From a virus, in IMG/VR virus record IMGVR_UViG_3300017755_003158, positions 1 through 64,000 of that record: 64,000 nt of DNA, one strand, 5' to 3'. Of the stretch, positions 9,518-17,407 are shown one piece after another. The translations under genes and the position numbers were made by a program. The notes beneath the pieces are model-generated. The model was given only the letters and a program-made list of their open reading frames with translations. It was not told the DNA's origin and ran no database searches. Every line of letters starts with the position of its first letter. Positions within the stretch are counted from its first letter, which is position 1.

Positions 9518-9541
9518 GGGAGGGTTGTAAAAAACCCTCCC
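9518..9541 (+). terminator. Intergenic GC-rich hairpin, probable terminator
   Basis: GGGAGGGTT (9518-9526) pairs perfectly with AACCCTCCC (9533-9541) around a 6-nt loop, in the 83-bp gap between two virion genes. There is no T-run after it, so it may act as an RNA-processing or stabilising hairpin rather than a true terminator. Confidence 0.6.
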
Positions 9542-9572
9542 TATTCTGCAAATATAAAATAGGAGTAAAATT

Positions 9573-10169
9573 ATGGCAGACCAAAAAATTTCAGAACTAG
9601 TCGCAGCAACCTCTGCTGCAGGTGCCGATCTCTTGAATATCGTTCAAGGTGGCTCTAATAAAAAACTAACAGTCGCAAATCTATTCGCAAACTTAGACAC
9701 CCCAGTTATTATTAACGAATCTGGTGGTGACCAAGACACTCGTGTCGAAGGATTAAACGACAACAATCTATTATATGTAGATGCTTCAACTGACCGAGTT
9801 GGTGTAGGAGTAGCAACTCCAACACAGAAACTTGATGTAAATGGGGATGTAGCAATCAGTGGTGGTAGTTTATACCTATCGCAAACTGCTCAGTCTTCAA
9901 CAGGAACATCTACTGCCGACTTAACTAAAGCTGTGACCGAACTTACTTTGTCATCTGGTTCAGATGCTGCGTCACTTGCTAATGGTACAGTTGGGCAAGT
10001 TAAAATTTTTGTAGTAGTTGGTGGTTCAGGATCTTGTGTCCTTACACCTACAACATTAAATGGTGGTACTACTATAACATTCAATGCAGTTGGTGACGCA
10101 GTCACTTTACTGTATGTTGCTACTGTAGGGTGGAGTGTTATTGGCTCTAACTCTGTAGTTGTAAACTAA
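9573..10169 (+). CDS. Fibre-like virion protein
   Basis: The protein has 198 residues. The N-terminus (ADQKISELVAATSAAGADLL) and the motif GVGVATPTQKLDVNGDVAIS are characteristic of phage fibre and adhesin shafts, where a GxGT..P..KLDVNG strand repeats. The rest is beta-rich and Ser/Thr/Gly-rich (~100-198). It is much shorter than a long tail fibre, so it may be a head fibre, a whisker-like protein or one subunit of a composite fibre. Confidence 0.65.
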   Translation: MADQKISELVAATSAAGADLLNIVQGGSNKKLTVANLFANLDTPVIINESGGDQDTRVEGLNDNNLLYVDASTDRVGVGVATPTQKLDVNGDVAISGGSLYLSQTAQSSTGTSTADLTKAVTELTLSSGSDAASLANGTVGQVKIFVVVGGSGSCVLTPTTLNGGTTITFNAVGDAVTLLYVATVGWSVIGSNSVVVN

Positions 10170-10192
10170 TATATTATTTTTAGGAGATAATT

Positions 10193-10405
10193 ATGGCAGA
10201 TTATGATGTTAATGCGAAACTTGATGGATACAGAGATTCTCTAAAGAAAAAAGAAGAGATCCTTATTCAACTTAATCAAGGTGTGGTTAATACTCAAGCT
10301 GAGATGAACATGTTGACTGGTGCGATTCAAGCATTAGAAGATATTGTAAAATTTCAAACTGAAGAACCAAAGAAGAGCAATGATAAAAAAACTGACAGAA
10401 AATAA
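10193..10405 (+). CDS. Small coiled-coil protein (70 aa)
   Basis: The product is a single predicted long helix (SLKKKEEILIQLNQGVVNTQ onward) with a Lys-rich tail. It is preceded by AGGAG and overlaps the next gene by 26 nt. Similar small helical proteins lie downstream of fibre genes in marine T4-like phages; function unknown. Confidence 0.55.
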   Translation: MADYDVNAKLDGYRDSLKKKEEILIQLNQGVVNTQAEMNMLTGAIQALEDIVKFQTEEPKKSNDKKTDRK

Positions 10406-10757
10406 CTTTCTTCAGTTTGCTCTAAATAATTACGATAACCCTTCTTGTGCGACACTTGAAGAGTTTGAAAATGATTTAAAGAAGTTTTTATATCTTAACA
10501 AATTATTTCAAAGATATAAAAAGAACAAAGATCTAAGAGAAAGATTAATTTTAAATCATATAATCGTAATTTATAATTTATGGGGAGAAGCTGCAACTGA
10601 TATGCTATTCTTCAAAGTGGATGAAGAAAGCTGGAATGCACTTATTGTATTCCTAACATATCTAGGCAGACTTCCCGAATATATTCCAGGAACATCCACT
10701 CGTTCCACAAGTTTAAATCACGATGAAAGCATCGTAGATATACTAAGAGAGATATGA
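10380..10757 (+). CDS. Conserved T4-like marine phage protein (125 aa)
   Basis: A helical protein with the pattern NFLQFALNNYDNP, YLNKLFQRYKK and RERLILNHIIVIYNLWG, which I recognise as a widespread small protein of marine T4-like phages found in this same position before the next gene. No activity is known to me. The start overlaps the previous gene and the stop overlaps the next start (ATGA). Confidence 0.65.
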   Translation: MIKKLTENNFLQFALNNYDNPSCATLEEFENDLKKFLYLNKLFQRYKKNKDLRERLILNHIIVIYNLWGEAATDMLFFKVDEESWNALIVFLTYLGRLPEYIPGTSTRSTSLNHDESIVDILREI

Positions 10758-11629
10758 GTAAAACAGTAGATAATATAATTGCTTATAGAATAATTTCTAT
10801 GTTAGTAAAACCTTTTAAAGACACTGATGCTTTTAAAGAAGGTATTATTGACGAGAGAGGTAAGATCCTTAAGAAAGCTAACAAGCTGACTACTACTAAG
10901 GAAAAGAACGCATATACCTTTTTACATAGATTAATATTCAAACTAAAGCAGTTCGTAGAAAAAGCTCCTGGTGGTAAAACCAGACTGGGCTCACTTGCTG
11001 CAGCATATTATCTAATTCGTGAAGCATATGAAGGACAAGAGTCAGTACATATATTGCGTGAAAAATATGAAGACTTAATATCAAAAGATATTTCTCTATT
11101 AGAAGAAGAATTATTAGTCGAAGAAGTTATTGAACATCTATATTGGAATATGTTTAATATCGAAGCAAAGTCGCCTGCACAACAAGCAGCAATCGCAATC
11201 TCTATGAAAAAAGCTGGTAAAAAACCAAAAGACCAGACTGATGAAGAAGTTGCTGCAAACTCAGTGTCAGGTGGGGGAGTAGATTTATCCCCAACAGTTA
11301 GAATGAAAAAGGGTAGAAAGTTTGCTACATTTCAAGTATCAGGCGATGTCCTTAAAAAGTTTAAATCAGGGAAAAAGAAATATTCTAAATGGAAAGAGTA
11401 TCTGAATATGTCAGATGATACACAATCTGCCATATATAATTATGCTCGTAAAAATCCGAAAGGTGTCATAGTCTTACAAACAAAAGAGGGTGATACTAAA
11501 GCAATAAGATTTAATAGAAATGGTGGAGGAAGTTGGAGACATATCAAAAGACCTGTAGCAAGGTCAGTTGGTAAAAGCACTATGCTTAACCAACCAAACG
11601 ATATCGTAGTATCAACTACAGCATTATAA
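10754..11629 (+). CDS. Conserved phage structural-region protein (291 aa)
   Basis: The N-terminal ~110 residues (VDNIIAYRIISMLVKPF, AYTFLHRLIFKLKQFV) match a helical domain conserved in marine T4-like phages. A linker (SPAQQAAIAISMKKAGKKP) leads to a C-terminal ~110-residue beta-rich, basic domain. The linker style AxxAAIAISMKKAGKKP recurs in many marine phage structural proteins. It is part of the tightly overlapping chain that leads into the lysis genes. Function unknown. Confidence 0.6.
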   Translation: MSKTVDNIIAYRIISMLVKPFKDTDAFKEGIIDERGKILKKANKLTTTKEKNAYTFLHRLIFKLKQFVEKAPGGKTRLGSLAAAYYLIREAYEGQESVHILREKYEDLISKDISLLEEELLVEEVIEHLYWNMFNIEAKSPAQQAAIAISMKKAGKKPKDQTDEEVAANSVSGGGVDLSPTVRMKKGRKFATFQVSGDVLKKFKSGKKKYSKWKEYLNMSDDTQSAIYNYARKNPKGVIVLQTKEGDTKAIRFNRNGGGSWRHIKRPVARSVGKSTMLNQPNDIVVSTTAL

Positions 11630-12246
11630 TGTTTTCATTAATTACTATACTTGGGTGGATACCCACTTCAATTTATTTTGGTATTACAGCTGTTGGCTTA
11701 ATAGGACTTGTAATAGTTTCTATTTTACCACTTATACCTAAAAGTTGGGGATTAGTTTTTGGATTATTATTTGGCGTCGGATCGTTTCTATTGGGTGCTG
11801 TTTGGACTAGTGGTCCGATTATCGAAGAGCTAAATAACATGAAAGAAGAAATGAAACTTATTGAAGCTGAAGCTGAAAAAGTTTCTAACGAGTTAGCTCA
11901 AGAATATGAAGCAGACAGCAATAGAATAACAAGTAATGGAAATAAAATAAGTGAGAAGGTCAATGAACTACTTAATGAAAACGATGATGCTCAGTGTAGT
12001 ATTCCTGACGATGTTAGGTTGCTCCACGACAGTGCCATTAAAAATGAAGTTCCCGACACCACCAGAAGTACTGATGGAGGAGGGGAAGAAAATGGAGACG
12101 ATAGAGGAGAGGAAAAACTCCGACTCTCAGAATTAACAACGATAACTGTAGATAACTACACCTCTTGTAATGAAGTAAGAAGGCAACTTCAACAATTACA
12201 AAGATGGGTAGGAGAAATGCAAAGGGTACACAACTATGGCGAGTGA
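11629..12246 (+). CDS. Inner-membrane spanin-like protein (i-spanin)
   Basis: The protein has 205 residues. Two hydrophobic segments occupy ~8-36 and ~40-62, followed by a charged coiled-coil stretch (~65-115, NNMKEEMKLIEAEAEKVSNE) and a hydrophilic C-terminus. A lipoprotein gene is nested in another frame at 11963-12136, the classic Rz/Rz1 architecture. i-spanins sit in the inner membrane, reach across the periplasm and pair with the o-spanin to fuse inner and outer membranes at the end of lysis. The second membrane segment is unusual, since many i-spanins have only one. The call rests on architecture, not sequence identity. Confidence 0.7.
   Translation: MFSLITILGWIPTSIYFGITAVGLIGLVIVSILPLIPKSWGLVFGLLFGVGSFLLGAVWTSGPIIEELNNMKEEMKLIEAEAEKVSNELAQEYEADSNRITSNGNKISEKVNELLNENDDAQCSIPDDVRLLHDSAIKNEVPDTTRSTDGGGEENGDDRGEEKLRLSELTTITVDNYTSCNEVRRQLQQLQRWVGEMQRVHNYGE
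11963..12136 (+). CDS. Outer-membrane spanin-like lipoprotein (o-spanin), nested in the i-spanin gene
   Basis: This 57-residue product lies in the +1 frame within the i-spanin gene. The signal sequence (MKTMMLSVVFLTMLGC) ends in a lipobox LGC-S, giving a mature lipoprotein of about 37 residues with prolines (VPLKMKFPTPPE), typical of short o-spanins. The ATG at 11963 follows AGAAGG and is preferred over the GTG at 11951. o-spanins are anchored in the outer-membrane inner leaflet and bind the i-spanin C-terminus. The nested layout and lipobox make this fairly secure. Confidence 0.75.
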   Translation: MNYLMKTMMLSVVFLTMLGCSTTVPLKMKFPTPPEVLMEEGKKMETIEERKNSDSQN

Positions 12247-12652
12247 AGTCGAAATAGCAAAGAATCAAGTCGAAATATCTAACCTGAAGAATGATATTCA
12301 GAAGATCGATGTATCTATTGAGAAGATAGGTGAAGCCACTTCTCAAATATCTAAGCTACTAGCTGTACATGACAGTAGATTAGATTCGGGAGAAGAAACC
12401 GATGAAGAAATTAAGAGAGATATTAAGGTACTGCATCAGCGAATTACCGAAGGTGCGAAAGAAGTCGTCACTGCTATCCATCAGTCAGAAAAGGCAATTA
12501 ATGATACTGCTAGTCGACAGCATGCCAAAATGTCTGAAGAAATAACGAATTTAGATAACAAAGTTGTAAAACTGGAGCAATATAAGTGGTATGTCATGGG
12601 CATAATTGCTAGTATTGCAGGTGGTATGGGACTACTTGGTTATCTTATGTAA
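12236..12652 (+). CDS. Coiled-coil protein with C-terminal membrane anchor
   Basis: The protein has 138 residues: a long helical, heptad-rich region (~1-112) and one C-terminal hydrophobic segment (~116-138, YVMGIIASIAGGMGLLGYLM). The shape resembles XhlA/hemolysin-type holin accessory proteins, and it follows the spanin pair with an 11-nt overlap, so a role in lysis is plausible. No sequence family is firmly recognised. Confidence 0.55.
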   Translation: MASEVEIAKNQVEISNLKNDIQKIDVSIEKIGEATSQISKLLAVHDSRLDSGEETDEEIKRDIKVLHQRITEGAKEVVTAIHQSEKAINDTASRQHAKMSEEITNLDNKVVKLEQYKWYVMGIIASIAGGMGLLGYLM

Positions 12653-12657
12653 GAAAC

Positions 12658-12686
12658 TTTACTTTTAAGTTTTTTTCAACTAATAT
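12658..12686 (+). promoter_or_regulatory. Sigma70-like promoter for the primase gene
   Basis: TTTACT (12658-12663), a 17-bp spacer containing TTTAAGTTTTTTT, and TAATAT (12681-12686). The primase ATG at 12694 lies 7 nt after the -10, at or next to the expected transcription start, so the message is probably leaderless. Nine promoters in this window share exactly this geometry. Confidence 0.7.
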
Positions 12687-12693
12687 TATATCT

Positions 12694-13707
12694 ATGATTT
12701 ATGTGGACGCAAAATATGCGAGTATGCTTGCACCTCGTGTAAGAAACTTTAAACAACAGAAGGATTATCTATGGAACTTTTCCTGTCCTCTCTGTGGAGA
12801 CTCACAAAAAAATCAATCAAAAGCTAGAGGATATATCTATAGAAAAGAGTCCTCGTTATTTTACAAGTGCCATAACTGTCAAGCTGGCAGTAGTCTAGGC
12901 AACTTGCTCAAGCAGGTTGACCAAAGAATCTATAATGAGTACTCCCTTGAAAAATTTGGTAGTACTAATAATAAACATATTACAGATAAACCTGATTTAG
13001 AAATATTCAAAACAGATACGAACTTGGCTTATACCTCGCTAAAACATGCCAACTTAGTATCTACTTTGGATAACTCGCACCCAATCAAGAAGTTCTTGTT
13101 AAGACGACACATAAATCACGATCTTCATCAACACTTCTTTTGGGTGCCCAGATTTAAAGAATGGGTGAATAATAATATAGTCATGAAGTTTCATCAGATA
13201 GAAAGTGATGAGCCAAGATTAGTTATACCATTTTACAATGAAGAAAAAGAATTAATAGCGATACAAGGCAGATCTTTCGGAAATGAAACACCTAAGTATT
13301 ATACAATCAAAACAAATGAAAAAAATCATAAAGTATATGGTCTCGACCGAGTAGATAAAGATAGACATGTTTATGTTGTCGAAGGTCCAATCGATAGTTT
13401 GTTTCTAGATAATTGTATTGCTACAGCTGGTGCTGACTTTAATATACCACAAGTCAGTCAGTTTAAAGATAACTGTACTATCGTATTTGATAATGAACCA
13501 AGAAACTCTGCCATAGTAAAGCAGATTGAGAAAATGATTAATCATGGGTTTCGTGTTTGTTTATGGAATGATAGTGTGAAAGAAAAAGATATTAATGAAA
13601 TGATTATGGCAGGTAAAACACCTCTAACAATACATGCTCTTATAGAACATAATAGTGTAGAGGGTGTTGATGCTGTGGCTAAATTTAACTTATGGAGAAA
13701 ATGCTAA
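12694..13707 (+). CDS. gp61: DNA primase, T4 gp61-like
   Basis: The protein has 337 residues. An N-terminal zinc-binding domain shows CPLCGD (~30-35) and CHNCQAG (~58-64). A central region is followed by a TOPRIM segment with YVVEGPIDSLF (the acidic E) and a later VFDNEPR (DxD-like metal site). Primases of this family make pentaribonucleotide primers for lagging-strand synthesis together with the gp41 helicase. No Shine-Dalgarno precedes the ATG, consistent with leaderless expression from the adjacent promoter. Length and domain order fit T4-like primases; the helicase itself is outside the window. Confidence 0.85.
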   Translation: MIYVDAKYASMLAPRVRNFKQQKDYLWNFSCPLCGDSQKNQSKARGYIYRKESSLFYKCHNCQAGSSLGNLLKQVDQRIYNEYSLEKFGSTNNKHITDKPDLEIFKTDTNLAYTSLKHANLVSTLDNSHPIKKFLLRRHINHDLHQHFFWVPRFKEWVNNNIVMKFHQIESDEPRLVIPFYNEEKELIAIQGRSFGNETPKYYTIKTNEKNHKVYGLDRVDKDRHVYVVEGPIDSLFLDNCIATAGADFNIPQVSQFKDNCTIVFDNEPRNSAIVKQIEKMINHGFRVCLWNDSVKEKDINEMIMAGKTPLTIHALIEHNSVEGVDAVAKFNLWRKC

Positions 13708-14207
13708 TGAGCGAAGTTCCTTTTGATAGAGCAGACTTATTAAAAGATTATATTCATGATGTAGAAATTACTGAAGACTTGGTAAGAAACTTTTGTAAAA
13801 TTATTCAAGATGATAATCCTTTACACTTTGGTGATGAAGAGGGTAATGTTATGCCAGGAGCATTAATGATATCCTTATTGTATTCTAATCCTGTTCCTGG
13901 ATTTTTTATTAGAAATTTTAAAATTAATTTCCTAGCACCAATACACTTTCCTACAACAGTAAAATGTTATCGAAAAGTATGGAAAGCTACAGATAGAAAA
14001 GCAGGTGAACTTGGTGAAGGTATATTCGCTATAAAAGACATGAGCGATGGCATCATAAAAGCTAAAGGCAGTGGTCAAGTATTTAGACCAACCAAAAGAT
14101 TAATGGAGACATTTGAACAAGGTGTCGATAGAAACTTTTTTAAATCAAGCGACCCAAACTTTGAAAGAAGACATTGGGTCAATCCCGAAGGGAAGGAGAT
14201 AAAATGA
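13707..14207 (+). CDS. MaoC-like hot-dog dehydratase/enoyl-hydratase
   Basis: The start at 13707 (TAATG overlap with primase, GGAG upstream) gives 166 residues. The hydratase-2 signature is clear: DDNPLHFGDEEG with the catalytic pair Asp35 and His40, followed by VMPGALMISLLYS. The second half completes a single hot-dog fold with FKINFLAPIHFP. MaoC-like proteins hydrate or dehydrate the 2-enoyl/3-hydroxyacyl bond on CoA or ACP thioesters. Here it would supply the dehydration step to complement the phage ketosynthase, enoyl reductase and ACP, although it sits 22 kb from them. A thioesterase role is less likely because the hydratase motif is intact. Confidence 0.75.
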   Translation: MSEVPFDRADLLKDYIHDVEITEDLVRNFCKIIQDDNPLHFGDEEGNVMPGALMISLLYSNPVPGFFIRNFKINFLAPIHFPTTVKCYRKVWKATDRKAGELGEGIFAIKDMSDGIIKAKGSGQVFRPTKRLMETFEQGVDRNFFKSSDPNFERRHWVNPEGKEIK

Positions 14208-14686
14208 CAGACGATAAAGATAATATACAAGATGCTGAAATAGTTGATATCAACGAATATGCTGCGAAAAAATTTGATGCGGAAAGGTTGGAGGAAGTTA
14301 GAAAGCAACATGAGTATGAGCAAAACTTTATTCTTACACCACTTTGGGAAGCACTAACAAGTATTAAAACTGGGAAGCAAGCAATAAGTGCATCAATGGG
14401 TATGTTAATTGCTGCGAAAGATATACTTGTGCTCGAGATGGGTAAAGAGCAAGCAAAGGTTATTATTGGAACCTTAGATTTTGATACCATCGATTTAGTT
14501 TCTATTGAGAAAAGACCAATGGGAAGTAATGAGGAAGTAAATTATGATATACGAAGTGAAAATGATGAACCTCTTCAGATACCAGATTCGCCAGCTAATG
14601 ACAATATAGTTGACATAAATGAGAATACCAATTTAGAATTTACTAAAACTGAACGAGGAGATGATGATGAAGAAAGCACTGATTGA
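14204..14686 (+). CDS. Hypothetical acidic protein (160 aa)
   Basis: The start at 14204 is chosen because GGAG precedes it and it overlaps the previous stop as ATGA. Residues 1-105 are mostly helical (ALTSIKTGKQAISASMGMLI, DILVLEMGKEQAKVIIGTL) and the remaining ~55 are acidic and probably disordered, ending in DDDEESTD. No family recognised. Confidence 0.5.
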   Translation: MTDDKDNIQDAEIVDINEYAAKKFDAERLEEVRKQHEYEQNFILTPLWEALTSIKTGKQAISASMGMLIAAKDILVLEMGKEQAKVIIGTLDFDTIDLVSIEKRPMGSNEEVNYDIRSENDEPLQIPDSPANDNIVDINENTNLEFTKTERGDDDEESTD

Positions 14687-15029
14687 AGAAAAGTGGGAAG
14701 ATGAGGATTATATAGAAGAATCCAAACCCAAAAGGGTTGTCACTAATTTTGTTAATGGTGAGTGGATTGATAGGATTTATGGTGGTGGCTATGTTGCTGC
14801 ACAACGCAGATTACTACAAGGTGAGTTCGGTGAAGAATATAAAGGTAAAATAGAAGAAAAAAAGTTTAGACGATATCGTACTGACCATATGAAAACCACT
14901 GGAGTTTATTATCAGAAGTATTTTCATACCTCTGATGGCAGGTGGTTTGATAATAGTGGGATGCCCTGTGAGAGACCCCACCATGAGCCCAAACAGGCTG
15001 ATATAGACGATAACGAGGATGATGAATAG
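14667..15029 (+). CDS. Hypothetical protein (about 120 aa)
   Basis: Three consecutive ATG codons (14661, 14664, 14667) follow GAGGAG; the last has the best spacing. The product has acidic ends around a basic, aromatic centre (YGGGYVAAQRRLL, YYQKYFHTSDGRWFDNSG). The YHTxDGRWF-like piece suggests a small beta fold. It overlaps the previous gene by 20 nt. No function recognised. Confidence 0.5.
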   Translation: MKKALIEEKWEDEDYIEESKPKRVVTNFVNGEWIDRIYGGGYVAAQRRLLQGEFGEEYKGKIEEKKFRRYRTDHMKTTGVYYQKYFHTSDGRWFDNSGMPCERPHHEPKQADIDDNEDDE

Positions 15030-15040
15030 GGTAAGTATAT

Positions 15041-15595
15041 ATGGTTGAAGAACGACTCAGAAAGATCGATGGAAAGTCTCTGTGGTATTTTGATAATATC
15101 TTTACTTTCGAAGAACGAGAAAGACTATATAGTTATTGCTTAAACAAAAAGTATTCGCTAAGTGGCTCTGATGTACAAAGATTGGAGACTAAAGGCGACT
15201 ATAACTTATATTGTAATCTCTCTCTCGTTGATGTGGAAAATATGGGGATAGAGGATATAAGCAATTACTCCCACATCAAACACCACTTAGATGACTATAC
15301 AATAACACAAGCTAGGATTAACCTTAGTACAATCCAGGATAAAAATCGTTTTCATTGCGATACTGGTGCTGAGCATAATTTAACCATGCTATATTATCCC
15401 AACATGGAATGGGAAAAGTCTTGGGGTGGACAAACACTGTTTACTAACTCAACCAACGATACCCTAGACTGGGCATCGTTCTATATTCCAGGGAGGATAA
15501 TTTTATTCGATGGCACAATACCCCACACAATCAACCCACCAACAATCCACAGCCCAACGCACAGATTTTCAATCGTCATTCAGTATGGAAAATAA
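15041..15595 (+). CDS. 2-oxoglutarate/Fe(II) oxygenase-like protein (prolyl-hydroxylase type)
   Basis: The protein has 184 residues. The double-stranded beta-helix iron site is visible as HCDTGAEHNLTMLYY (HxD), a distal histidine in IPHTINPPT, and Arg in THRFSIVIQY, which would bind 2-oxoglutarate. GRIILFDGTIPH is the usual strand before the distal His. Such enzymes hydroxylate proteins, nucleic acids or small molecules. The substrate is unknown; the gene lies directly before nrdA and overlaps its upstream region. Confidence 0.7.
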   Translation: MVEERLRKIDGKSLWYFDNIFTFEERERLYSYCLNKKYSLSGSDVQRLETKGDYNLYCNLSLVDVENMGIEDISNYSHIKHHLDDYTITQARINLSTIQDKNRFHCDTGAEHNLTMLYYPNMEWEKSWGGQTLFTNSTNDTLDWASFYIPGRIILFDGTIPHTINPPTIHSPTHRFSIVIQYGK

Positions 15596-15596
15596 A

Positions 15597-17402
15597 ATGG
15601 AAGATAAATTAATTTCAGAGATACATGGTATCACAATAGACTATACTAGAGATTCTCTACTAGATGATGCTGGTAAAATACGATTAAGAGAATCGTATAT
15701 GAAAGATGATGAAACTTCTCCGCAAGAAAGATTCGCTTTTGTATCAAAAACTTTTTCATCTAATCCTGAACATGCTCAAAGGTTGTATGATTATTCATCT
15801 CAACATTGGCTAAGTTATGCCACTCCTATTTTATCTTATGGTAGAAGTAAAAGAGGATTGCCTATTAGTTGTTTCTTAAATTATATTGAAGATTCTTCTG
15901 AAGGATTAGTACAAAATTTATCAGAAACTAACTGGTTGTCAATGTCAGGTGGTGGTGTAGGCATAGGATTCGGTATTCGTAGTGCCGATGATAAATCTAC
16001 TGGTGTTATGCCACATATGAAAATGTATGACGCATCTTCATTAGCATATCGTCAAGGTCGTACAAGAAGAGGTAGCTATGCTGCGTACTTAAATATTGAC
16101 CATCCTGATATTAAAGAATTTATTGAAATGAGAAAGCCGACTGGCGATCCTAACATGCGAGCATTAAATATGCACCATGGTATTAATATCCCACACAGCT
16201 TTATGCAGATTATCGAAAACTGTATGAAGAATGAAAACTGTGATGATAAATGGGCACTCAAGGATCCGCATAATGGAAAAGTAAAAGAGTATGTATCGGC
16301 TAGAGAATTATGGCAAAGTATTTTAGAAACTCGTATGATGACTGGTGAGCCATATCTACACTTCATTGACACTAGCAACGAACAGATGCCAGAGTTCCTA
16401 AAAGAAAAGGGTTTGAAAATTCACCAAAGTAATTTATGTTCAGAGATTATACTTCCTACTAATGAGGAAAGAACTGCTGTATGTTGTTTATCATCTTTGA
16501 ACTTAGAACACTATGATGAGTGGTCAAAAAATAAAACATTCCTGAAAGATGTAGCTGAAATGCTTGATAATGTTTTGCAGTATTTTATTGATAATGCTAG
16601 ACCTGAATTATCTCGTGCCAAGTATTCAGCTGAGCAAGAAAGATCTATCGGGATAGGTGCTTTGGGTTTTCATGCTTACTTACAGAAAAATGGAATACCT
16701 TATGAAAGTGCCATAGCAGGAAATAGAAATGAAAAGATTTTTAAACATATTAGAACTGGACTGGATAAAGCAAACATTGAGATGGGTATTGAGCGAGGGG
16801 AAGCACCTGATGCTACTGGTACTGGTCGGAGGTTTAGCCATATGCTTGCTATTGCTCCTAATGCTAGTAGTAGCATTATCATGGGTAATACTTCTCCTAG
16901 TATCGAGCCTTTTCGAGCTAATGCTTATCGTCAAGATACACTTTCTGGATCTCATACCAATAAGAATAAATTCCTTCAGAAACTACTGGAGAAAAAAAGT
17001 AAAGAGAGCAAGTTAAATCTAGATGATGAATGGTCAAGTATTATAGCAAATGATGGTTCAGTACAGCATCTAAAATACCTAACAGATTTAGAGAAAGATG
17101 TATATAAAACATCTATGGAGATGAACCAACAATGGATTATAAACCATGCCAGTGAAAGACAAAAATATATTGACCAAGCACAGTCAGTTAATTTATTCTT
17201 TAGACCTGACGCAGATATTAAGTATTTACATGCTGTTCACTTCTTAGCATGGAAGACTGGTCTAAAAACACTGTATTATTGTAGAAGTGAAAAGATCGGT
17301 AAAGCCGATAAAATTAGTCGAAGAATACAAAGGGAGATAATTAAAGAGTTAGACATATCAGCGATAGCCGATGGTGATGTCTGTCTCGCTTGTGAAGGAT
17401 AA
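15597..17402 (+). CDS. nrdA: Ribonucleoside-diphosphate reductase, class I alpha subunit
   Basis: The start at 15597 (GGAAA upstream) gives 601 residues; in-frame starts at 15510 and 15585 would overlap the preceding gene more deeply. Active-site features are present: the redox Cys pair in PISCFLN and AVCCLSS, the radical Cys in NLCSEI, the Tyr pair in LKTLYYCRS, and a C-terminal CLACEG tail that shuttles electrons from glutaredoxin. The N-terminal ATP-cone is absent, as in many phage enzymes. It reduces NDPs to dNDPs with NrdB (20932); glutaredoxin (19642) is encoded between them. Confidence 0.93.
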   Translation: MEDKLISEIHGITIDYTRDSLLDDAGKIRLRESYMKDDETSPQERFAFVSKTFSSNPEHAQRLYDYSSQHWLSYATPILSYGRSKRGLPISCFLNYIEDSSEGLVQNLSETNWLSMSGGGVGIGFGIRSADDKSTGVMPHMKMYDASSLAYRQGRTRRGSYAAYLNIDHPDIKEFIEMRKPTGDPNMRALNMHHGINIPHSFMQIIENCMKNENCDDKWALKDPHNGKVKEYVSARELWQSILETRMMTGEPYLHFIDTSNEQMPEFLKEKGLKIHQSNLCSEIILPTNEERTAVCCLSSLNLEHYDEWSKNKTFLKDVAEMLDNVLQYFIDNARPELSRAKYSAEQERSIGIGALGFHAYLQKNGIPYESAIAGNRNEKIFKHIRTGLDKANIEMGIERGEAPDATGTGRRFSHMLAIAPNASSSIIMGNTSPSIEPFRANAYRQDTLSGSHTNKNKFLQKLLEKKSKESKLNLDDEWSSIIANDGSVQHLKYLTDLEKDVYKTSMEMNQQWIINHASERQKYIDQAQSVNLFFRPDADIKYLHAVHFLAWKTGLKTLYYCRSEKIGKADKISRRIQREIIKELDISAIADGDVCLACEG

Positions 17403-17407
17403 AATAC

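Noticed and set aside
15510-15596. Longer NrdA start at 15510
   Set aside because: It would add 29 Gln/Thr/Ser-rich residues that are simply the preceding oxygenase gene read in another frame; GGAAA before 15597 gives a better start.
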